NCBI GenBank assembly: GCA_037176725.1
Contig: JAZBRS010000020.1
Location: 59,672,001 to 59,736,000, forward strand
Direction: 5' to 3'
DNA from: Posidonia oceanica
Lineage: Eukaryota > Streptophyta > Magnoliopsida > Alismatales > Posidoniaceae
DNA length: 64,000 nucleotides
Numbering within the stretch: the stretch's first letter is position 1; each line of letters starts with the position of its first letter. A program made the translations under genes and the position numbers. This document shows positions 46,836-58,880 of this stretch, in pieces. Below the pieces are notes generated by a model that did not search any database, had not been told where the DNA came from, and saw only the letters and a program-made list of their open reading frames with translations.

Positions 46836-49299
46836 AAAACCCAAGGAGAAACTACACTTAAAACCCTAGGAAAAACCTAGTAAAAACCTTAGAAAACCCC
46901 ACACCAAAACTCTCTCAAAACCCTAAACCCTAAACCTTCCCAAAACCCTAGAAAATCCCATCAAAAATCATAGAAAATCCTATATCACATCCCTCTAAAC
47001 CCTAGGAACACACTTGCCCAAAACCCCCCTCCAATTTAGGTCATTATCCCCCCTAACTCTCCTGATTATCCTTTTTTCTCTCCTGATTATTCTTTTTCTC
47101 TCTCCTGATTATCCTTTTCTCTTTCTTCTCTATTCTCCCCCTTTCTTCTTCTCATTTCTTCTCTAAACTCATCATCAACTCCATTTAACACTTCTTGAAA
47201 CAACTAAAGAGAAAAATCCAACCAGAAAAATAAATCAAACACCTAAAAATAATTTAAAAGAAAATCTAACTAAAAGCGAATCAAAACAACCCAAAAATAG
47301 TTAAAACTAATTAAAAACAAACTAAAAGACTTAAAAACAATTTAAAACAATTAAGAAACAAATTTGAAGACTTAAAACAATTAAAAAACAAATTTCAAAA
47401 CATAAAGACAATTATAACAAATCAAAACCCATTACAAACAATTAAAGAAGCAAACATAAGAAAAACCACTCAAAATCCTTAAAAAACAACTTAAAAATCT
47501 AATCAAAAACCTTAAAATCATCAAAAGAAAATTAAAACAACTAATAAACTTAAAATCAAAAGAAACAAATCAAAACAATTAAAAAACTCTAAGAAAATAA
47601 TTAAGAGAAAAACTTAAACAATTAATAACTAAAAAGAAGACAAATTTAAAAACAATTAATAATTCAAATCAAAGGGGAAAGACTTAATCAATTTTAAAAA
47701 CTTAAAAACAATCAACAAACTTAATCAAATTAAAAACTTAAAAACAATTAACAAACTTAAAATGGAAAAGAAAACTTAAAATCAATTAACAAAATCAAGG
47801 GGAAAATTCAAACAATTAAAATAATCAAGGAAAAAATATAAAAAAACCATTAACAAACTTAAAAGAATAACTAAAAAGAAAAACTAAAAAAACCATTACT
47901 TCAAAATTCTAAAACAAATCCAACTTAAAAATCAAAACCCAAATTCATTTTCTTTTCCTTTTTCTTTTTCTTCTTTTCTCCTTCTTTCTTTCCTTCTTTC
48001 CATTTCTTTTTATTTCTTTTCTTTCTTGTTTTCTACATCAAGCCCAACCCACCTCTCCTTCCTCCTCTTCCTTTTTTTTTTCCCCTTTCTACTGTGCTTC
48101 AAGCCCGGCCCAACTCCTCCTCCTTCTTTCTCTTCTTTCTCTTCTTCCTCTTCACTTCTTCCTATCCTCTCCACCTGCAGAACGACAGCACCTCCCCCCA
48201 TTGCATTTTTTTTTCAAACCTCCACCTGATAGCCACCTTGCCTTCCCAGCACATCCCACGACCCACGACCTCCATCACCACCTTACCCTATGGCCTGAAA
48301 CCAAGGACCAAGACCCATTCCCTCTCCCATTGACCATTGAAATTAGTGAACTTAGAGGAGAACGAAACCTGAGAATTTCCATCCAGAACGGGGCTTGGCT
48401 TGCACACCTGCAAACACCAGCACTCCAACTTCCCGTGCCTTCTTCCAGAACCAAGAAACACACCAAATCCCTCCCAGAATCCTCCTCCAAAGTTGCCAGC
48501 ACCCAAGCAAACCAGAATCACCTTCTCCACTGCCAAACCACCTCCACAGCCATCCAAAAATTCCCAAACTTGGCCACCTTACTCGCCGAGCAACCACCTT
48601 CTCAGGCCACCCAACATCACCCTGCGAGACCACCCACACTCCCTACACTCCACCACAAACACGTTCGGCCCCAATCTGACCAGAAACTTCAAACTCTTAC
48701 ACCTTCCTCCACACCCGGTAGAATTCCATTCCGTTTCTTCCCACATGCTCCCCAAACAACCACCAAGCCGCTGGGACCTTCGCTTCATCCTGGAACAGCG
48801 CACACCGCCGCAACCACCTCAGCGGCAGCCAATCTAGACTGGATTCTTCTCTAGACGGCAGAGGCCTCCCCAGACCCCAAGCGACACCTCCGGATCACCC
48901 CAGCAACTCAGCAACCCGCCACGCGTCGCCACGACCTCCGCCCGTTCAACTGAAAACCACCTAGGTGGGTGGCTTGTTCTGGCGTGCGAAAAGGGTAAGA
49001 AACCACTCCCTTGGCTTCCTCTCTCTCCCCTCTTGCTTCTCGGCCTTCTTCCAGCACTTTTCATCAACTATGCCGCCCGCACGAGGCCGCTGGAGGGACC
49101 TTCTTCCTCGGCACCGGCGACTCCAGCAGCAACCCAGCCCGCCGACTGGTGCCCCCACACGCCACCACGCGCTGCTCCTGCCTCTGCCGCAGCACGCCGA
49201 GCTCCCCCGCACTCCGCCCGGGCCGTGTCGTCCCCTCCTCCGCCGTTCCAGGCTTTCCACCGGCGAGCTCCAGCCCTGGTTACTGTAGATTTAATTGTT

Positions 49300-50400
49300 T
49301 GTTTTAGTTTTAGTTTTATTTTTGCATTAGCTTAGGTATTTTACATTTGTATTGCATTAGGTTCGTTTAAGTTTTTAGAAATTGCTTTTAGGTCCAGGCA
49401 TGGTTTAAGAATCATTTAAATCTGAAATAAAACTATATGAAGTTGCATGGAAAGTCTGTTCTTTTTGTTATTTGCATATTAATCCAGCTGCAGTTCAAAT
49501 TCTTTAGTTTTCTTTTAATTTAAGTCCTACTAGTTATTTTTCATTACTTATTAGTCATCTGCTGTTATAGATTTTAGTTTTTTCTTTTGATCTAGCCCAT
49601 TTACTTATTTTATTTGCATATTAGTCCAGCCCTAGTTCAAAATAACTTTTTGTTCTTTATTTTCTAGCCCAGATACTTGTTTTATTTGCATAATGGTTCT
49701 GTTGTAGTGTAAAATAGTTTTCTGTTCTTTTTTTTTTAGTCCAGTAGCTTTTTATTTTTTCATTTTAGTCCTATGGTTGTTAAATGTCATTTAAATGCCT
49801 CTATTTACCTTATTAAATTGCTGTTAAGTCCTGTTCTTTATTTTATTTGCCATTTAGTCCTCTGATCTGTTGTTAAATCATTTAATTTCTTATTTTTCCA
49901 TACTGCATTGCATTTTTATCCTGACTTATTTTATTTTTGCATCTTAGTCCACTGTTTGCATGTTTATTTGCATGTTTTTCTTATAAAATTGCATTCTAGC
50001 CCCTGCATGTTTCAAAATTGCACATTAGTCCACTATTTGCATGCACAGCATCATTTATTTGCATCTTTTTCATATAAAATTGCATTTTAGCCCCTGCATG
50101 ATTCAAAATTGCATTTCAGTCCATTGCATGTTTATAAAACTCATTTAAATGCATGTTTTACCTTATTAAATTGCATTTCAAACCTTGCATTTTGATTTAT
50201 TTGCATCTAGACCCTCAATGTTTCAAAAACTTTGCATTTAGACCCCTAAGTTTTCAAAATCTTTGCATATAGGTCCTGAACTTTTTCAAAAACTTGCATT
50301 TAGGTCCTTAACTTTTCTAAAAAGTCATACTTAGGTCCTTTTTTGCACTTTTGCATGCATTGCACCCATGCATCATTGCATTTAGCATTTTTGCTCACTT
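49300..50400 (+). repeat. Degenerate TTTGCAT-rich repeats in LTR C
   Basis: Loose repeats of the form TTTGCATTTTAGTCC, counterpart of 6690-7700 and 15110-16150. T-rich, no gene. Confidence 0.6.
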
Positions 50401-50631
50401 TTAAGCACCCCTAGCTCCCACATATGTGGGAGGACCTGTCTTGCACACCCCTAGGACCTCTTTTACACCTAGATCCCTTCTTCTCCCCTGTTCTTGGCCC
50501 TTCTGCCTTGAAGCCTACATATCTTCTGATCGGACCGCCGGATCTTCACAACCAAGCTACCTAGACAACCCCGATGGAGCGCACTTCAATGCGGACCAAG
50601 CACTTCTCAGATCAGGCTTCAGATCTCCAAG

Positions 50632-50637
50632 GTAAGT
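50632..50637 (+). promoter_or_regulatory. Conserved splice-donor-like site in LTR C
   Basis: AAG then GTAAGT, the strongest of the three LTR donors. The upstream partner is AAGG then GTAAGA at about 48995. A good acceptor-like site lies at 53405-53406, just before gag. Confidence 0.4.
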
Positions 50638-51094
50638 CCTCCTGAACTCCTGTACAGCATCTTTTGCACATCATTTGCATTGCATGCATTGTTTTTGCAT
50701 CACGTTTTCTCGAGCATATAAATTAGGACTTCCTCTTCTTGCCTATCCACTCTATTCCCTCTTTTCGCATACTCTGGGCATCTTTGGGTTGAGTTTCACC
50801 TGGATTCACTACTAACTGCGACCTTCTTCCCCCTTTTCCATGATCCGATTGCACTGCGAGCTTTGGGCAGCATGCGAGACACATTGTGGGACGGTTTAGT
50901 GGGAAACAATCGCAAAATAGTGGTGATCCCTCCACTTTCTTCCTTTCCCCTTCGTAGGTTTTCACACCTGCATTGTGTGGTCTTTAAACAGTGTTGGCCC
51001 TCATGCTTACACCATTTGCCCCTCCTTGCTTCTCTTGCTCTTCCCCTTTTGCATCTGCATTTGCATGGCTTTATCGATGGTTTATTTCGCTTGC

Positions 51095-51365
51095 TTTGGC
51101 ACCGTTTTGCGTGCCCGCTTTGTTTCTTGCACTGTTTTGCGTGCATGCTTTGTTTCTTGCACTGTTTTGCGTGCATGCTTTGTTTCTTGCACAGTTTTGC
51201 GTGCCTACTTTGTTTTTCACACCGTTTTGCGTGCTTGCTTTATTTCTTGCACGGTTTTGTGTACCCACTTTGTTTCTTGCACTGTTTTGCGTGTCCGCTC
51301 TATTTTTCGCAGCGTTTCACTTGCCGCCTTCTGTTTCTCACACCGTTTTGCGTGTTTTACGTTGT
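51095..51365 (+). repeat. 30-bp tandem array in LTR C
   Basis: About nine units; TTTGTTTCTTGCACTG followed by TTTTGCGTGCATGC is repeated exactly near 51120-51190. More regular than the equivalents in LTR S and LTR A. Confidence 0.85.
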
Positions 51366-52054
51366 TTTCCCTTGCATGTCGCCCGTATGGCCTGGTTTTA
51401 CCAATGTTTTGTTTTATTGCCTGCATTTGCATATAGGGCAGTGATGCTTACTGCATGGAGTTCTCACGGACTAGGGTTCGCCCGGTTCGGAACACAGATA
51501 GTGTTGTTGAGCGCTTAGATAGCACATTTAATTCCTTGCTCGCGTTTCCATCACTTAGAGCACACCTATGAGCATCTAATTAGGCATTCATGGCACTTAG
51601 GCATTCAAAGTCTACATTTTCCCTGCGTATGCGAGCGTAAGCCTAGAAAGACCGATTCTTGGGCGTGTCGTGGGTGCCTAATACCTTCCCCGCACGTAAC
51701 AGGAGTCCTTGCCATTTCTCTTGGCCCGCAATGACCATATTGCCCTTATCCTAAGCATGAGTCATATCATTTGCATTCATTTGCATCCCATTTCTTTTGC
51801 ATTGCATCTTTTGCTTGGTTTTGTGTGTTTATTCACGCATTTCCCTGGTTTTCCTTGTCTCCCGATTTAATAGACATGGTGGCGACTCTGATTTGTCTTA
51901 TCTTCTTCTTTTCTTTCCTTTTCCCCCCTTTTTAAGTGTTTTCGAGTTAAGTCTTCCTTCTCGGACATAGCCACTAATAGTGAACCTGATTCTGATCGGT
52001 GCACGCGAGCTTTGGCAATGTGCATGGACGATCTGAACACCGGGATTACTACAG

Positions 52055-52072
52055 TGGCGACTCCACTCGGGA
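52055..52072 (+). promoter_or_regulatory. Primer binding site of element C (tRNA-Arg type)
   Basis: TGGCGACTCCACTCGGGA, one base after the LTR end. From memory, the complement of a plant tRNA-Arg 3' end is TGGCGACTCCACTGGGGA, so one mismatch. A tRNA-Arg primer is reported for Ogre elements. Confidence 0.85.
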
Positions 52073-52195
52073 TACTTGACTCCGGCTTTCGCCTTGGCTT
52101 TCGCTCACTCGCATTTCGCATCTTTGTTTGCCTTTGTGTTTTTGTCTACCTTGTTTGCTTGCTTGCATGTCTGCTTTGCCCAGTGAAGTTGATAG

Positions 52196-52213
52196 TGGCG
52201 ACTCCGCTAGGGA
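52196..52213 (+). repeat. Second PBS-like copy 141 bp downstream
   Basis: TGGCGACTCCGCTAGGGA, within a duplicated segment: both copies continue GATACT..ACTCCGGCTTTC and then similar CTTGC/TTTGCC sequence. Only the first copy abuts the LTR, so only the first is correctly placed for priming. Confidence 0.8.
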
Positions 52214-53434
52214 TACTAGACTCCGGCTTTCATTTTGGTTTTCGCTTGCTTGCATTTTGCTTCTTTATTTGCCTTTATGCCTTTGTCTGCCTTGTCTGCT
52301 TGCATAATTCCCTCTAATTGCCTTGTTCATTTCTTTATCGCACTACTCTTTAATTATTATCTCAACATTTATTTACTTTATATGCTTTATTCACTGCTTT
52401 ATTTCAAGTACTTCCTTTATTCCAGCATTCCATTGCCATGCTTGCATGATTACCGCTTTAATTCATGCCTTTTGTCTGATGCTTGGTTTATTTTACACAA
52501 GTATGCTATGTCACTACACTGATGCACATGCTATGCCTTACCTGCCTTTCGTTGTGCTGATTGCTTTCTACTTTCACTAAGCATGTCCACAACACTAGCA
52601 CATGCCATGAACATGCCTTGAGCTGTGTTGTATGTTGTCTGCCTGCCATATCTGGTTGATTTTCTTCCCTTTTGCACATGCCATGTCTAGGAAAGTAGAG
52701 ACTAATTGCTTTCCCCGTGACTAACTAAAAATGGCAAGTAAAAAGAAGTTCTAGGAGCAACTAGAGACCTCAACAAACTTGCATCCCCTTGAGTTAATAA
52801 AATACGCAAGATAAAAGACTTTAATCATTTGCATAAAGCATCATATAGGGCATGCATCTTCTCATCTAAGTCCACCTATTAGTCTGCGAAGGATGGTCCC
52901 GACCTCTTGCCCCGATGCTTTGGCATGGCGTAAGTCGGTCGATCTGTCGCCCCTTGTCAGGGGTCGTGTCAGTGCTAGTGGAGGGTACTACCCACGCTTC
53001 GACAGGGTCGAGGCCACCAACGCACCACCCTGTTATTACCTGAGCTTTGGGCCAGGAGTTAGACAGGGGACCTACTTTTCTGACCTGAGTCAGTGACCTG
53101 TACACCTGTGGGTATCTGAAGTAGACTACCTGCTAGGAAACACTAGATTGGTGAGAGAGAGCATGATAGAAAGTTTGTCATTCATGCCACCATTTAATGC
53201 ATTTGCACTTCATTTTTCTGTTACTAATCCCAGTTTCTGTTGTGTCCCTTGAAGAGTTCAGTGAGCGAGTTCCCTAGCTGGAGCTCGAGTTCCTCCTCTT
53301 ACTAACACCTCTGCTGTGACACTTGTGCTTGACCATCTCCTTTTGAGCTATTCGCCTTTGCGATCATAGCTCCTCCTAGAGCTCATCCGCTTTCCCCTTG
53401 TTGCAGCCCTATTTTGACTCGCTCTCGGTCAGCA
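52214..53434 (+). other. Element C 5' leader
   Basis: T/C-rich to about 52680, then the part shared with element B leader (52660-53290). It ends with an acceptor-like CTTTCCCCTTGTTGCAG (AG at 53405-53406), 28 bases before the gag ATG. No credible gene. Confidence 0.65.
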
Positions 53435-56398
53435 ATGGCCCAGCGCACCATCGAACCCCTGCTTACCCTTGCCTCGGAGGCGATTACCGCTTCGGTCCCT
53501 TTGACTCTTGCTTCCAACCCTTTTGTGCCCCTTGTGACACTAGGATTTCCCCCTCTGTCGCCTAAGGCACCCCAGTATGTCGTGGGGCATTGACTGACGT
53601 TCGCTCCTCCGGATCCGGTCACCGAGTCTATCTTGATGACCACCACTTGCATTCCGGAGGCGCCTCTTACCCCACCTTCCTAGGGATACGTCACTTTTGA
53701 TGCCCATTCTGCTGCTGTTGCGACTCTTGCCATAGGACTTCAACCTTCTGGACAGTTTGTACCTCTTGGCTCTGGCCCCCCGCCGGCGCTGCACTTTAGC
53801 GTTCCCACTGATGGGACACCTGAAGAGCAGTACCAGCATCTGATGGAAACTGCCCAGTGGCTGCAGGGCATGGCTCTATCAGTTCGCCCTTCCTTTGTTC
53901 CTGTTGGCCCTGAGATTCCTGTGTGGCCTGCTCCTACATATCATGCATTTCATTCTGCACTTCCGCCTCAACCATCGTCTCAACTGCTCACAGTTCCGAC
54001 GGTGGGGGCACATATCCCGCCTCTTGCATCTGCACAACACCACACACAGCATGCACCCTCGCCACCTAGTGGCCAGTCCTTCAGACTGGTTGGAGCGCAG
54101 TACCCCACAGGCCCGTCGCCCGGCACCGCATCGGTGTGGCCGCTGCTGCTCCAGCATTCTGCACTCACTGCACAGCATGTCATCTATCCGCCTCCCTTGC
54201 ATCAGGTTCAGAACTCAGCATGCATTCCCCCTTACACTCCACCACAGCACGGGTACGCCAGCCATCACGTTGCATCACCAGGCGACGTGATGGTGGATCC
54301 GGAGGAGCACCTTGGTGCGACCCACTCGGCGTACGTGGTCCCTGCCCTCATTGCCCCATCACCTTCGGCAGCTAATCTAGACCCCATCAATAATAGGATG
54401 GATGTTCTGGAGAAAGCACTACGTCTAGTGCAGAGGACAGACCACTAGACCTACCAGTTCCGGGACCTCTGCTATTTTCCAGAGCCGGTACTCCCTCCAA
54501 AGTTCAAGATCCTGGACTTTGAGAAGTATGATGGTAGGGGCTGCCCCATAGCCCATCTGATGGCATATTGCGGTGATCTCGCTCAGCTTCAGGCTGACGA
54601 GAAGTTGTTGATCCGCCTGTTCTAAAAGAGTCTGTCTGGTCCAGTCCTCAAGTGGTTCACGTCACTTGACATGTCTGTGATCAAGACTTGGAACAACCTA
54701 AGCCAAGCATTCCTGGAATAATATTCCTTCAACCTCGACCTGGTCCCAAAGCGCGCGGACCTGGTCTCAACCAAGTAGAATCCTGGCGAGCCGTTCGGGG
54801 AGTACGTCGGCCGCTGGCACGCCCTTACTTCACAGGTTCGAGATAGGCCCTTTGACAAGGAGTCTATCGAGATCGTTATTAAAGGGGCGCAACCATCCAC
54901 CGGAGCTTTGCTTAGCATCTAACCTGTCACGACCTTCACTGCACTGATCCGAGCTAGCACTGGCATAAAGAGTTCGTTACAGAGTGGCAACTTCCCCGCA
55001 CTCTCTGCGCTTGCCAAGCAGGCCTCCGCTAGCGGTAACAATAGCGGCAGCAGCACCACCAACAACAACAGCGGCAGCAACAACAATCGTCCCAAGAAGA
55101 AGGATCCGTTGAAACTAGCTGTTGCATACGTCGACTCTCCTGCTCTGCCTGTTCACCTGGCGTCCCGGCCTGTCTCTCCTTAGATCTTTTACGCACCTAC
55201 ACCTAGGGCATACCCCACACCACAGATCACTACCACCGCTTGACCAGTCTATCCTGTCGTACTGGTTTAGCAAGGACAATTCCAAAGGCAGAGACAGCCA
55301 CCCATTGAGAAGCGGAAGTTCGCCCCACTGGTGGAACTGCTAAATGCTGTCCTCCCAAAGGTTGCGTCGCTCCTGAAGTTTCCGAAGGTTCGCCTGCCAC
55401 CAAACCCACTACCGCATTGGTTTAAGGCGAACCTTTTCTGCAATTTCCATCGAAGCGTCGGGCATTCGACGGATAATTGCTACACTCTCCAGAATGCCAT
55501 CCAGGACTTGATCGAATTGGGAACGATTGTGATCAACATGCACGAGGCGTCCACTTCCACACCATCTCATGCATCTGCATCAGCATCTGTCCCAGCTAAT
55601 ATTGTCCACCAGCCCTTACCAGAGCACTCCTGTTCGGGAGGCGTAGGGACCTCGGGAATCCACTCTCTTTTCCCTTCCGGGTCTCGCACGTCTGTGGTAG
55701 ATCTTTCTGAGCTTATCGATGATGTTTCTACTCCCTTTCCAGTCTCCCTTTATCTTGCAACTGTCGCTGGCTCCGAGTCGGGCGTTCATATGATCCGACT
55801 GCGTGCCAAGCCGGAGTGTTCTTCTGCACCAGCCACCATGCTTCCCCAGGCTCAAGCCCCAGTACACCTGCTAGGTAACCCGCAGCCAGTATCCCTACTA
55901 CATCTCCTAGGCAGACCTCAGCTAGGATCTCCTGTACATTTGCTAGCAAGACCTCAGCTTCCACCCCCTTTGCCTTCCCAGCAACCCCCTTGTCCATACC
56001 CTCCTCAACCAGTAGGCACCCCTGTAGCCCCTCTCGTGCTCGCTGCACGCGCTCCCATGGTTATTAACCTAACCCGAGACACCCATCGCGTACCTTACAG
56101 TTACGCCACAGAAATGTGTGCAGAAGTGACGCGATCGGGGAGGGCCTACAAATCCCTAGCACCAGTGGCCAGACCTAGTCACCCAGAACCTGTAGCACTT
56201 CTTTCCTTAGGCCAACCTGCAACCCTACCACCATCAGGCCAACCTCTTGTACCTACCATAGCTGGACCTGTCCCTAAAGCCACACTTCCTACCACCAAGA
56301 AGGGCCAGCCCAAGACTGATATTGCTTCCCAACTTAAAAAGGTTAAAGCCGACATATCCATTTGGGACCTGATACACACCTCTACCGAACACCGCTAG
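53435..56398 (+). pseudogene. gag: Element C gag, eleven in-frame stops
   Basis: The ATG at 53435 (MAQRTIEPLLTLAS) starts a frame that continues without frameshift into protease. The Pro/His-rich N-terminus resembles element A from 53871 on. The capsid core is at about 54450-54960 (LAQLQADEKLL, LKWFTSLDM, PFGEYVGRW). An Asn/Ser/Gly tract (about 55025-55095) leads to a basic stretch (RPKKKD), and the knuckle-like CNFHRSVGHSTDNC is at 55439-55480. Stops: TGA 53591 and 55241; TAA 54623, 54719 and 54920; TAG 53681, 54446, 54776, 55181, 55268 and 56396. At 54446, 54623, 54719 and 54920 element A still has CAG (579, 756, 852, 1053). At 54776 A also has TAG (909). Confidence 0.9.
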
Positions 56399-57064
56399 GC
56401 TTTTCTTCGCGTGTTCCAAGCTGCCCATGTGTCCCAAGCCATAGAACCTGCCACCTTGGAAAGCATGGTTGGAATGATTGCAGAGCCTCAGGTCATCACT
56501 TTCACGAGTGATGAGTTGCCTCTGGCGGGGATTAATCATAACCAGCCCTTGTTCATCATGGTACAATTCAAGAACTTTCGCATTCCCCTTGCGCTGGTTG
56601 ATAATGGGTCAGGCCTTAACGTCTGTCCCTTGCGAACAACAACTAAGCTCGGATTCAAGGCCGAGGACATTACTCCAGTTGTAAAGGGAATGACAGCTTT
56701 TGATAATACCCACCATGACACTCTAGGGATTTTGATTATTCCTCTTATCAATGGCCCGGTCACATTCGATGTGGAATTCTACGTCGTTGACTTGGAGCCT
56801 AATTTCAATTTTCTGCTTGGGCGCCCTTGGCTCCACAAGCATCAGGTTATCCCTTCGACCCTCCATCACATGTTCAAGTTCCGCCGAGGCAACGATGTCA
56901 TCATTGTCATGGTGGAGAATTTTGAGAAGAAGCGGATCGAGGAAGTCTCCTCTGTCTCTTCACAGACTGTCCCCTTTGATCCTGAACTTTCTGATGCCCT
57001 ATACCGTGTTAATCGGTGCGAGCCGGTTAACTTCATACCGGATCTTGAACGTGTCAACTCTTAG
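56399..57064 (+). pseudogene. pro: Element C protease
   Basis: Retroviral-type aspartic protease in the gag frame. The active-site region LALVDNGSGLNVCP lies near 56588-56630 (catalytic Asp at 56600), with Asn where Ser/Gly is common next to the Asp. The second conserved segment is FLLGRPWLHKHQVIPSTLH at about 56810-56865. TAG at 57062 closes this open stretch where Gln is expected; the preceding stop is 56396. Apart from the border stops the domain is open over 217 codons, the longest clean stretch of this polyprotein besides the RT N-terminus (244). Confidence 0.85.
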
Positions 57065-57088
57065 GCTGTTCACAATAACCCTTTCCAG

Positions 57089-57217
57089 ATGGTCGAAAAC
57101 GTCTGTCACAGGTGGGGTTACATCAAAGGGACAGCTCTTGGGCGATACGGCCAAGGAATCGCTGAGCCGATCGTGACAGAGGAGCGAAGAGACAACGAGG
57201 GTCTTGGATACGACCTG
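57089..57217 (+). pseudogene. G-patch-like segment after protease in element C
   Basis: Gly-rich region with the pattern GYIKGTALGRYGQGIAEPI and, later, NEGLGYDL, which fits the G-patch signature (repeated Gly with aromatic spacing). G-patch segments after protease are known in some retroviruses and occur in plant Tat polyproteins, where they probably help bind nucleic acid. The assignment is by pattern only. Confidence 0.6.
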
Positions 57218-58880
57218 CAGGCTGATGAAATTAAGTGCCCACAGTCGAAGAATCAAAGGATGAGCATTCCCTGGGACCTCACTAACTTCACAAGTGCAGG
57301 TATCCTAGGTTCAAGTGGAGTTCAAGCCGTAGTGCAGTCGGAGCCATGCCAAAGCTCTTCGTTGCCGAGGAAAGACTGGGTCTGCATTGAGGATTGCTAC
57401 TCGGATGAGGAGCAGTCTGGCACAGTAGGGGCAGCCCGGACTTGCAGCAAGATTCAACTCAGCTCAGCGGCATCTCGGTCAGTTTGTCTGGCTCTTCTTT
57501 CCACAGATCATAAAGCAGCAGATTTGGTAGGCCCTTTGGCAGAATTGACAATCTCTGATCTTCCTGCAGTCTCATCAGCATCACCAATGCCAGCACAAAC
57601 AGCTCTGAAGTCAAAGACACCAGCTCAGGCACAATTAGCCAATCTGCCTGTGGCCGCAGTCGCATCAGTACCTCTATCACCCTCTCTGGTAGGTCAATCA
57701 CTGAGTTCAGCCAACAGCGCGACTCAGCCCATTTCAGTAGCCGCGTCACAAGCAATGCCGCTGGCTCAGTTAGTCACACATCCTCCTGCCTCAAAAGATC
57801 AACTCTCGTGACAAGCCCCCATGGCGTTAGAGGCCGTGCAGTCACCATCACAACCAGAACCAGAGGCCCTGTCGAGCAGTGCAACCTCCCAGCCCTTGGT
57901 CTCCCAGAAGAACAACTTCGCCTCCCCTCCAACTGTGGCAGTGACTTTGGCAGCGCACCCATCAGCGGTGCTACTGACCAATCTGTTTGGATCACTGATG
58001 ATCAAGCCGCTGCAATCTGCCACGCCCGCAAGCCTTCCAAAGCAAGCACCCAGAACTGTGGTACATCTAGCAGCCGGGCCAGAGCCAGAGGTCCCTGATG
58101 CTTACTACATCGACTCACCCTCGGATGAGGAAGAAGGAGCGGCAGTCGAGGCCCAGGTCGATGCGTGGATGGGAGTCCTAGAGCTGTTGTATCAGGAACA
58201 GCTCACGTGACTAACAGAGGACCTGGCAGCATATCAGGTGGCCGTGAAAAAGGGGAAAGCCGTGGCTACAGACCCCTCATCGCAGAAGGACCATGCCTCT
58301 ATCATGGTCGTTGAAGAAGACTCGACGGCGGTGGCCTCCACTAGACCAGATGAACTGATCACTTTGTAGCCACAAGGCGGGTCTAGGTGATTGGTGCAGC
58401 ACATGCCTCACTCCAATAATACCCCTATTGGCCGCCAATCTGATTTAGCCTCCGCAACAAGGAGCATGGAGGGGGAAGCATCAGCAGTACAGGCAGTAAC
58501 AGAATCAGCTGAATCAGCAGTGGCAGAGTCAATGGCAGTACCAGAAACAGAGTTAGCAGCAGTGCCATTAGTGCCAGAGCAGGCAGAGGAGATTGCCAGG
58601 ACAGAGGTCGCGCACCAAGGATATAGAAACACTCGAGTAAGCGTGACCATCCTAAAGCGTCACCAGGGCCAAGAAGCAGAACATCTACACTCCTTTGACA
58701 TAACAAATCCTACCTTTGAAAAGGAGATCCTCTCGGAACTTGTTGCATACGGAGAAGAAGATGATACAGGCGAGGATGAGGATGATAAACCATTGCCCGA
58801 GTTCCAGCCCTATGACGACGATCCAGAAGGCCCCAACCTTCATGTCGAAGAGGAGACAGAGGTTGTTAACATCGGCACAG
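57218..58880 (+). pseudogene. Long low-complexity linker between protease and reverse transcriptase
   Basis: About 550 codons, Ala/Ser/Pro/Gln/Val-rich (57500-58150), then acidic (GEDEDDKPLPEF, about 58750-58810). The frame is maintained but interrupted by TGA 57809, 58208 and 58388 and TAG 58367. No catalytic motif. Ogre elements place their spliced intron in this part of the polyprotein, but no clear donor/acceptor pair is visible here. Confidence 0.65.

Larger units (their letters stand above)
46098..52053 (+). repeat. 5' LTR of element C (5956 bp)
   Basis: It starts TGTTGACACCGCATTTTG and ends CGGGATTACTACA. Same module order as the other two LTRs but clearly more diverged: CT- and CCCTAA-rich start (46110-47160), A-rich tract (47160-47930), pyrimidine tract (47940-48200), GC-rich block (48200-49290), TTTGCAT repeats (49300-50400), exon-like block with donor (50505-50631), 30-bp array (51095-51365) and conserved terminal motif (51668-51703). 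Frames in the GC block (up to 217 codons) have no domain and are not conserved in the other LTRs. Confidence 0.9.

Noticed and set aside
48201..49335. Frames of 95-217 codons in the GC-rich block of LTR C that look like host exons
   Set aside because: Not preserved in the equivalent blocks of LTR S or LTR A, no domain; explained by GC-rich composition.
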